Shown here: positions 58,380 to 64,000 of the stretch, piece by piece | Layout: each line of letters starts with the position of its first letter | Position numbering within the stretch: the first letter of the stretch is position 1 | NCBI GenBank assembly: GCA_937873315.1 | Contig: CALMQX010000033.1 | Location: 124,001 to 188,000, forward strand | From: an uncultured Nostocoides sp. | GTDB taxonomy: Bacteria; Actinomycetota; Actinomycetes; Actinomycetales; Dermatophilaceae | DNA: 64,000 bases | Direction: 5' to 3' | Notes under the pieces: generated by a model | Seen by the model: the letters and a program-made list of their open reading frames with translations, nothing else | Told to the model about the DNA's origin: nothing | The model's database searches: none | Made by a program: the position numbers and the translations under genes

Positions 58380-59738
58380 ATGAGCTCCGACGATCTTCAC
58401 CCGGCGCCCACTGCGCCTCCGGCCGCCCCCACCGCCGAGTCCGAGGTCACCCGGCTCTGCCAGGAGCTCATCCGGATCGACTCCAGCAACTATGGCGACG
58501 GCAGCGGACCGGGCGAGGCGCAGGCTGCGGCATATGTGGTCCAGTCGCTGCGTGAGGTGGGCCTGGACGCACAGACCTACGAGAGCGACCCCGGCCGAGT
58601 CAGCGTCGTTGTGCGCATCCCCGGCGCCGACCGCAGCCGAGGTGCGCTCTGTATTCACGGTCACTTGGACGTCGTGCCCGCGCACGCGCAGGACTGGCAG
58701 CACGACCCCTTCGGCGGCGAGCTGATCGACGGCCTGATTTGGGGCCGCGGGGCGGTCGACATGAAAGGTATGGACGCGATGATCCTGGCGGTGATCCGGG
58801 AGCTCGCCCGCACCGGCACCATCCCGCCCCGCGACCTTGTGGTGGTCTTCTTTGCCGATGAGGAGGCCGGTGGCCGCCAGGGCAGCCACTTCATGGTCGA
58901 GCAGCACCCAGAGGTCTTCGCCGGCGTCACCGAGGCCATCTCCGAGGTCGGCGGCTACTCGGTTACGGTGCCCGCCAAGGAGGGTGGTGAGCGCCGTGCC
59001 TACTTGCTGCAAAGCGCCGAGAAGGGCATCGCCTGGCTCCGCCTGACCGCTCGCGGCCGGGCCGGCCACGGCTCGGTCCCCAATGACGAGAATGCTGTGG
59101 TCCGGCTCGCTCAGGCGCTCACCAGAATTGCCGCCCACGAGTGGCCCCGGGAGATCATCCCCAGTGTCCGCATGCTGCTGGACGGCCTCTCCGAGGTCAC
59201 CGGAACCCCGTACACCGACCACGATCTGGATGCGCTGCTCGACCACCTGGGCGGGGCCAAGGGCTTCGTCTTGGGTACCCTGCGCGACACCAGTAACCCG
59301 ACCATGCTCGAGGCCGGATATAAGCACAATGTCATCCCTCAGCAGGCGCATGCGAGCGTTGACTGCCGCTTCCTTCCCGGTCACCAGGAGGTGCTCCTGA
59401 AGACCATCGATGACCTCGTGGGCGATGACGTCGACGTGGAGGTGCTGGTCGGGGATATTTCCCTGGATGCACCCTTCGATGGCCCGCTTGTGGAGGCCAT
59501 GGTGGCGGCGATCAGCGCCGAGGATCCCGGAGCGGTCGTCCTGCCCTACTGCCTCTCCGGAGGCACCGATAACAAGGCGCTCTCGCTGCTCGGCGTCACG
59601 GGCTACGGCTTTGCGCCCCTGCAATTGCCCGCCGATCTCGACTTCGCCCCGATGTTTCACGGCATTGACGAGCGGGTCCCGGTGAGTGCGCTGACCTTTG
59701 GCGTGCGAGTGCTCCGCCGATTTATCGCAGCGTGCTGA
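58380..59738 (+). CDS. M20-family metallopeptidase (ArgE/DapE-like)
   Basis: A 452-residue dizinc hydrolase. Metal-binding motifs are in order: IHGHLDVVPA (His, Asp), GRGAVDMKG (bridging Asp), FADEEAGG (catalytic Glu and metal Glu) and a late His in FHGIDERVP. The dimerisation lid domain lies between about 200 and 320. Family members hydrolyse peptides or N-acyl amino acids; the actinobacterial ortholog (Rv2141c position) has no proven substrate. ATG at 58380 lies one base past the predicted transcription start; a GTG at 58371 would add three residues but lies upstream of it. The 3' end overlaps the DUF5703 gene. Confidence 0.93.
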   Translation: MSSDDLHPAPTAPPAAPTAESEVTRLCQELIRIDSSNYGDGSGPGEAQAAAYVVQSLREVGLDAQTYESDPGRVSVVVRIPGADRSRGALCIHGHLDVVPAHAQDWQHDPFGGELIDGLIWGRGAVDMKGMDAMILAVIRELARTGTIPPRDLVVVFFADEEAGGRQGSHFMVEQHPEVFAGVTEAISEVGGYSVTVPAKEGGERRAYLLQSAEKGIAWLRLTARGRAGHGSVPNDENAVVRLAQALTRIAAHEWPREIIPSVRMLLDGLSEVTGTPYTDHDLDALLDHLGGAKGFVLGTLRDTSNPTMLEAGYKHNVIPQQAHASVDCRFLPGHQEVLLKTIDDLVGDDVDVEVLVGDISLDAPFDGPLVEAMVAAISAEDPGAVVLPYCLSGGTDNKALSLLGVTGYGFAPLQLPADLDFAPMFHGIDERVPVSALTFGVRVLRRFIAAC

Positions 59739-59916
59739 AACCCGGCACGCGGATGATCTTGCGGCGCAGCCAGGTACGGGTCGTGCCGCCCAGGTAGACA
59801 ACAGTGCGGTGTAGCTCCCAATGCGCGTACTCGGCTTGGTCGGTCAAGGCGCGCCGAATCTCGCGCGTCGATGTGCCCCGCGCGAAGGTCAGTGTGCGGT
59901 ACTCGTACTCGACCAT
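59722..59916 (-). CDS. DUF5703 small protein
   Basis: A 64-residue protein matching the actinobacterial DUF5703 family: EYEYRTLTFARGTS, AEYAHWELHRTVVYLGGT, then WLRRKIIRVPG. Function unknown. ATG at 59916 is preferred; an ATG at 59925 would add three residues. A TTGACG with 17-base spacing to ACAATG is a weak promoter candidate that would put the mRNA end at the 59916 ATG. The last 17 bases overlap the M20 peptidase gene end. Confidence 0.85.
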   Translation of the reverse strand: MVEYEYRTLTFARGTSTREIRRALTDQAEYAHWELHRTVVYLGGTTRTWLRRKIIRVPGFSTLR

Positions 59917-59942
59917 CCGTGCCATTGTGCGCCGAAAGCCGA

Positions 59943-59948
59943 TACCGT
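59943..59948 (+). promoter_or_regulatory. -10 hexamer of the acidic-protein operon, leaderless type
   Basis: TACCGT predicts a start at 59955, the A of the ATG. Confidence 0.5.
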
Positions 59949-59954
59949 CAAGGC

Positions 59955-60338
59955 ATGAGCGCCGACCCGCGTGCCGCACTAGACCAGCTCTTCGCCGCCT
60001 TCGAGCGGCACCTCGAGGCGTGTGCACGTCGGGGCGGTGAAGATGACCCCAGCGTGGTGGCCGCCTATGACGACCTTGCGGACGCCTTCGAGGCCTATGA
60101 CGCCGCCCTCTATGACGCGTACGAGGAGATGACCCCGCTCGACATCTATGCGGGCGCCGATGAGGACGCTGAAGATGACGTCGACGATGACGAAGACGAC
60201 GACATCGACGATGACGATGGCGAGGTTGAGGACACCGACGAGGCCCTCGAAGACCACGACGAGGATGGCGACGACGCCCACCTGTACTCCGGGCTCGACG
60301 ACGAGGAGTTCGACTACGAAGACGCCCCCCGCGCATGA
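59955..60338 (+). CDS. Conserved acidic protein of unknown function
   Basis: A 127-residue protein. The first 65 residues look helical and conserved among actinobacteria (ALDQLFAAFERHLEACARR; DDLADAFEAYDAALYDAYEE). Residues 68-105 are almost all Asp and Glu, encoded by simple gac/gat/gaa repeats. Homologs are sometimes labelled primosomal protein, without evidence I can see. ATG lies exactly on the predicted transcription start, and the stop overlaps the next LLM gene (ATGA), so the two are coupled. Confidence 0.8.
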   Translation: MSADPRAALDQLFAAFERHLEACARRGGEDDPSVVAAYDDLADAFEAYDAALYDAYEEMTPLDIYAGADEDAEDDVDDDEDDDIDDDDGEVEDTDEALEDHDEDGDDAHLYSGLDDEEFDYEDAPRA

Positions 60339-61390
60339 GGCTCGCCCTGGGTCTGGGGTATGCCGGCGGCGGACTGGACCTGGATGCTCCGGCGCTGGCT
60401 CAGCTTGCCGAGGAGTGCGGGTATGCCGCGGTGTGGGTCGCCGAGGCCTATGGCTCGGATGCCGCCAGCGTCCTGGGGTGGCTGGGGGCTAGCACGCAGC
60501 AGATTGGACTCGGCTCGGCTGTCTTCCAAATCCCGGGCAGAACCCCTGCGATGACGGCGATGACGGCCGCGACCCTGGATTGGTTCTCGGGCGGTCGAAT
60601 GCTCCTGGGCCTGGGAGTCTCCGGCCCTCAGGTCAGCGAGGGCTGGCACGGCGTCGGCTTTGAGGCGCCGCTGGCCCGCACCCGCGAGTACCTCGCCATC
60701 GTGCGGGCCGCGCTAAACCGGGAGCTCGTGGCGAGCCCCGGACCGTACTACCCGCTGCCATTGCCCGGTGGCGCGGGCAAGGCCCTCAAACTCACCGTGC
60801 GCCGTACCCGGGCACACCTGCCGATCTACCTCGCCGCCGTCGGCCCGCGCAACCTGCGACTTGCCGGCGAGATTGCCGATGGCTGGCTGGGCATTTTCGT
60901 CAGTCCGGAGCACAGCGACGACATCTTCGCCGCCCTTCGCCAGGGGCGTCGCGACGCCGGCTACGGGAGCGAGGACCAGGACCCGCTCGACGGCTTCGAT
61001 GCGGTCGCCGCGGTGCCGGTGTGCATCCATGACGACCTCGAGGCCGCCCGCGCGCGCATTGCGCCGCATGTGGCCTTGTACGTGGGCGGGATGGGATCGC
61101 GCGCCGCGAACTTTTATCACGCAAGCGCCACCCGGATGGGTTTCGGTGACGCCGCCGGGCAGATCCAAGAGCTCTATCTCTCGGGCCGGCCGCGGGAGGC
61201 GGCCGACGCGGTGCCGCTGGACCTGGTCGATGCGGTCGCGCTGATCGGGCCGCATGAGCGCATCCGCGAGCGGATGCGCCGCTATGCCGCAGCCGGCGTC
61301 ACCACCCTGACCGTCAACCCGGTCGGCGCGGTGGGCGAGGAACGCGAAGCGATCGTGCGTACGATGGCCAGACTCATCGCTGACCTCTGA
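60335..61390 (+). CDS. LLM-class F420-dependent oxidoreductase
   Basis: A 351-residue luciferase-like (TIM-barrel) oxidoreductase. Recognisable parts: LALGLGYAGGGLDLDAP, WVAEAYGSDAAS, GSAVFQIPGRTPAMTAMTAA, MLLGLGVSGPQVSEGWHG and PIYLAAVGPRNLRLAGEIAD, all usual for the F420 subfamily. Substrate unknown. It overlaps the acidic-protein stop by four bases and is followed by uppP after 11 bases, as in other actinobacteria with the M20-DUF5703-LLM-uppP order. Confidence 0.9.
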   Translation: MRLALGLGYAGGGLDLDAPALAQLAEECGYAAVWVAEAYGSDAASVLGWLGASTQQIGLGSAVFQIPGRTPAMTAMTAATLDWFSGGRMLLGLGVSGPQVSEGWHGVGFEAPLARTREYLAIVRAALNRELVASPGPYYPLPLPGGAGKALKLTVRRTRAHLPIYLAAVGPRNLRLAGEIADGWLGIFVSPEHSDDIFAALRQGRRDAGYGSEDQDPLDGFDAVAAVPVCIHDDLEAARARIAPHVALYVGGMGSRAANFYHASATRMGFGDAAGQIQELYLSGRPREAADAVPLDLVDAVALIGPHERIRERMRRYAAAGVTTLTVNPVGAVGEEREAIVRTMARLIADL

Positions 61391-61401
61391 AAGGCCCTCC
61401 C

Positions 61402-62265
61402 ATGCCCGTGGAGCTGAGTTACCTCCAGGCCATCATCCTTGGCATCGTCGAGGGCCTCACTGAATTCCTGCCGGTGTCCTCGACCGGCCACCTGACCATC
61501 ACCGAGCAACTCTTGGGCTTGCCGGTCGACGCGCCTGCAGTCACGGCATACACGGCCATCATCCAGATCGGTGCCATCGCGGCGACTTTCATCTACTTCG
61601 CCAGGAAGATTGCCCGCCTGCTGATCGCCTGGGTCACAGGAATGGTGAACCCGCAGGCTCGCCAGCAGCATGATTACCAGTTGGCCTGGGCAGTCATCGT
61701 CGGCTCGATCCCCGTGGGCTTGGTCGGCTTTGCGCTCAAGGACGTGATCGGGGGGCCGCTGCGCAGTCTCTGGGTGGTGGCCGGCGCGCTGATCGCGTGG
61801 TCCGCGGTGATGTGGTGGGCCGAAGGCCGGCATGACCAGATCGCGTCCGCCGGGGAGCAGCGAGGCGAGGGCGCGGTGACTCTGCGCGATGGCGTCATCA
61901 TCGGGTTGGTGCAGTGTTTCAGTCTGATCCCCGGAGTCTCCCGATCCGGCGCCACTATCTCGGCCGGTATCGCCCGGGGCATCGATCGGGTCACCGCCAC
62001 TGAGCTGTCCTTCTTCCTCGCGATTCCGGCACTCACGGCGGCCGGGATCTTCGAAGCGGTCGACAACCGTGATGCGGTCATGGACCTCGGCGTCGGCCAG
62101 ATGCTCGTCGGCATCGTCGTCGCTTTCGCGGTGGCCTATGCCTCGATCGCCTGGCTCCTGCGCTTCGTGGCGGGGAACTCGCTGCGTTCGTTCGTCTGGT
62201 ACCGCATCGGTCTGGGCATCCTGCTCGTCGGTGCCCTCTGGGCCGGTGGAATCAGCGCGACCTGA
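61402..62265 (+). CDS. uppP: Undecaprenyl-diphosphatase UppP (BacA type)
   Basis: A 287-residue, about eight-helix membrane enzyme that dephosphorylates undecaprenyl pyrophosphate, recycling the lipid carrier of wall synthesis. Both active-site motifs are intact: GIVEGLTEFLPVSSTGHL near the N-terminus and LIPGVSRSGATISAG near residue 175. High levels give bacitracin resistance in other bacteria. ATG follows GAAAGG. It converges on corA with a 26-base gap that shows no clear terminator. Confidence 0.95.
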   Translation: MPVELSYLQAIILGIVEGLTEFLPVSSTGHLTITEQLLGLPVDAPAVTAYTAIIQIGAIAATFIYFARKIARLLIAWVTGMVNPQARQQHDYQLAWAVIVGSIPVGLVGFALKDVIGGPLRSLWVVAGALIAWSAVMWWAEGRHDQIASAGEQRGEGAVTLRDGVIIGLVQCFSLIPGVSRSGATISAGIARGIDRVTATELSFFLAIPALTAAGIFEAVDNRDAVMDLGVGQMLVGIVVAFAVAYASIAWLLRFVAGNSLRSFVWYRIGLGILLVGALWAGGISAT

Positions 62266-62291
62266 GCGCGTGCCCCTGGCGACCCGCCCGG

Positions 62292-63269
62292 CTAGAGCCA
62301 ACCGGAGCGCTTGAAGGCGCGATAGAGCATCCCGCAGGCGCCGAACATCACCGCCAGCACCAGGAAGTAGCCATACGTCCAGCGCAACTCCGGCATATTG
62401 TCGAAGTTCATGCCGTAGACCCCGGCGATCATCGTCGGGAGGGCAGCGATCGCGACCCAAGCCGAGATCTTGCGCATATCGGAGTTCTGCTGAACCGAGA
62501 TCTGGGCCAGATGCGCGCCCAAGACATCGGTGAGCAGCCGATCATAGGACTCGACATGGTCAATCACCGCGTGCAGGTGGTCCGAGACATCGCGGATCAG
62601 CAACTTGATCTCGTCCTCCTGGATGGGCGAGATCGTGGCGTGGTGGAGCATCTGGAGCGGCGCCGACAGCGGTGAGGTGGCCCGTTTGAACTCGAGCACT
62701 TCCCGCTTGAGCCGATAGATGTTCTCGGAACTGACGGTTTCACCCCCGAAGACCGCGGTCTCGATCTGCTCCAGGTCCAAGGCGATTTCGTCGTCGATGG
62801 CGCGGTAGGTGTCGACCACACTGTCCACGATCGCGTGCAGCGCACCCATGGGCCCGAGGCGCAGCCGTTCGGGCTCGGCCTCCAGGGCTAGGCGGATCGA
62901 GGACAGCGGCGCGGCTTCGCCCCGCCGCACCGTGACGATGAACTGCTCGCCGACGAAGATCATCATCTCGCCGGTCTCGATATCGCTGGTCTCTTCGACA
63001 TAGCGCAGCGGCTTGAAGACAAAGAAGATCGAACCCTCGTAGACCTCCACCTTGGCGCGCTGTCCGCCATGAAGGGCATCCTCCACGGCCAGCGGGTGCA
63101 ACTTCAGCTCGTCACGGACGAGGTCGAACTCCGCTTCGGTGGGGTCCTTGAGACCGATCCACACATAGGAGGATCGGTCGCCGGCGGCGCGGAGTTGGTC
63201 CAACTCATTGCTGAGGTCCCCACAGGGATGACGCTGGCCCTGCGCATAGACGGCCTGATCCACAATCAC
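62292..63269 (-). CDS. corA: CorA-family magnesium/cobalt transporter
   Basis: A 325-residue CorA. The long N-terminal cytoplasmic funnel domain ends in two C-terminal helices, the first closing with the selectivity motif YGMN (AGVYGMNFDNMPEL) and the second being YFLVLAVMFGACGMLYRAF. It forms a homopentameric divalent-cation channel. GTG at 63269 is chosen, with GTG 63263 as alternative; longer frames overlap the divergent phosphomutase. CACGAT at 63281-63276 (minus) is a weak -10. Confidence 0.93.
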   Translation of the reverse strand: MIVDQAVYAQGQRHPCGDLSNELDQLRAAGDRSSYVWIGLKDPTEAEFDLVRDELKLHPLAVEDALHGGQRAKVEVYEGSIFFVFKPLRYVEETSDIETGEMMIFVGEQFIVTVRRGEAAPLSSIRLALEAEPERLRLGPMGALHAIVDSVVDTYRAIDDEIALDLEQIETAVFGGETVSSENIYRLKREVLEFKRATSPLSAPLQMLHHATISPIQEDEIKLLIRDVSDHLHAVIDHVESYDRLLTDVLGAHLAQISVQQNSDMRKISAWVAIAALPTMIAGVYGMNFDNMPELRWTYGYFLVLAVMFGACGMLYRAFKRSGWL

Positions 63270-63285
63270 GTCCCTATCGTGGCCG

Positions 63286-63291
63286 TACAGT
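63286..63291 (+). promoter_or_regulatory. -10 hexamer of the phosphomutase gene, leaderless type
   Basis: TACAGT predicts a start at 63298, the G of the GTG. Confidence 0.5.
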
Positions 63292-63297
63292 GCCGAT

Positions 63298-63975
63298 GTG
63301 ACCACCGTCTTGCTGATCCGACACGCCGAATCGGCCTCAAACGCCGCGGGAACCCTTTCCGGGCGGATGCCCGGGGTCGCTTTGACCGATCGGGGTCGGG
63401 AAGCGGCGGTGGCATTGGGGGACCGGTTGGCCGGGCTGGACTTGGTGCTGCGCGCCAGCTCGCCGATGGAGCGCTGCCGTGAGACCGCGGCGCTGGCCGG
63501 CTTGGAGCAGGTGGAGGTGGTGGCCGGGTTCACCGAGTGCGGCTATGGCGCGTGGACCGGACGCGCCCTGCGCGACTTGGCCGAGGATCCGCTCTGGCGC
63601 GTCGTTCAGGACAGTCCAGGCGAGGCGTACTTCCCCGCTTCACCCGAGTATGCCGCCGAGTCACTGACGCAGATGGGGGAGCGCATCTGGGCGACCCTGA
63701 CGGGGCTTGATGCTGACCTGTCCAACGAGCACGGCGAGGGTGTGCTCTGGGCAGCGGTCACCCATGGGGACCCGATCAAGGCCGCACTGGCCCACGCCAG
63801 CGGCGCCGGGATCGGCGCGCTACAACGCTTTCGGGTGGATCCGGCATCGATCAGCGTGATCACCTGGGCCTCCGGTCGGCCGACCATCGCGGCCGTCAAC
63901 ACGCACTCCGGCGGGCTGGCGGCATTCCGGCCACGTCGCCACACCGAGGAGGTCGGCGGCGGCTCGGGAGACTGA
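63298..63975 (+). CDS. Histidine phosphatase superfamily protein (MSMEG_4193 phosphomutase-like)
   Basis: A 225-residue member of the histidine phosphatase superfamily: LLIRHAESASNAAG carries the catalytic RH, SSPMERCRETA the second Arg, GYGAWTGR the acid Glu/Cys area and AVTHGDPIKAAL the second His. It corresponds to the MSMEG_4193 group found with DUF3090 and mycothiol gene mshC in actinobacteria; those should lie just beyond the window. Substrate unknown. The GTG lies exactly on the predicted transcription start. The protein ends in a Gly-rich tail (EEVGGGSGD). Confidence 0.9.
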   Translation: MTTVLLIRHAESASNAAGTLSGRMPGVALTDRGREAAVALGDRLAGLDLVLRASSPMERCRETAALAGLEQVEVVAGFTECGYGAWTGRALRDLAEDPLWRVVQDSPGEAYFPASPEYAAESLTQMGERIWATLTGLDADLSNEHGEGVLWAAVTHGDPIKAALAHASGAGIGALQRFRVDPASISVITWASGRPTIAAVNTHSGGLAAFRPRRHTEEVGGGSGD

Positions 63976-64000
63976 GACACCACTCATGGGTCGTTATTGC

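Noticed and set aside
63986-64000. ATG at 63986 as the start of a DUF3090 gene
   Set aside because: Gene order makes a DUF3090 gene plausible here, but five codons cannot be identified and no clear ribosome site is present.

Overview
The window is a gene-dense, high-G+C stretch of actinobacterial chromosome. It reads most like a Micrococcales genome, possibly Intrasporangiaceae/Tetrasphaera-like. That placement is inference: it rests on RbpA, WhiA, OpcA, two F420-type LLM oxidoreductases, DUF3099/DUF3037/DUF5703 proteins, acVLRF1 and a complete cyanophycin gene set. No rRNA, CRISPR array, insertion sequence or prophage is visible, and no stretch of more than about 165 bases lacks a gene.

Layout. 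1-630: 3' part of a DUF559 protein. 771-5647: uvrC-rapZ-yvcK-whiA with 4-base overlaps. 5809-9569: gap-pgk-tpiA-secG-rbpA. 9587-17873 (minus): pentose-phosphate operon tkt-tal-pgi-zwf-opcA-pgl, fully overlapping. 17974-22435: ctaB, an LtrA-like membrane protein, ctaA and an ABC-2 exporter. 22461-24094: psd-pssA, making phosphatidylethanolamine. 24113-31096: SUF iron-sulfur operon sufR-B-D-Rieske-C-S-U-T with an acVLRF1 peptidyl-tRNA hydrolase at its tail. 31089-38229: zinc peptidase, ABC-F ATPase, phosphoesterase lipoprotein, TrpB2 and an ABC exporter. 38253-42023: SURF1, moaA, a DUF3099 protein and a fabG-fabI pair. 42025-47914: cyanophycin-like locus. 47928-52570: serB, an F420-type oxidoreductase, glgC and a GlgA/GlgM-type synthase. 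52570-56949: ABC ATPase, NfeD, SPFH protein, TauE/SafE with a decayed second copy, and a SpoU methyltransferase. 56946-63975: DUF3037-HipA-like pair, tRNA-Leu(GAG), M20 peptidase, DUF5703, acidic protein, LLM oxidoreductase, uppP, corA and a phosphomutase.

How the genes work together. Most of the window is housekeeping: DNA repair, lower glycolysis, NADPH and ribose supply, heme A/cytochrome oxidase assembly, Fe-S cluster assembly, phospholipid and fatty-acid synthesis. Two storage polymers are represented: cyanophycin (CphA and CphB) and alpha-glucan (GlgC and GlgA/GlgM).

The most unusual object is the 728-residue protein at 42025-44211. It looks like a cyanophycin synthetase that keeps the N-terminal domain and the Mur-ligase domain, lacks the whole ATP-grasp domain, and carries a C-terminal TPR domain instead. 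It lies directly behind fabG-fabI and converges on a full-length cphA-cphB pair.

A second theme is transcription starts. About twenty genes have a TANNNT -10 hexamer placed so that the predicted first transcribed base falls on or within two bases of the start codon, indicating widespread leaderless mRNAs. At two divergent promoters the opposing -10 boxes share the same central TA. I used these signals to choose several start codons.
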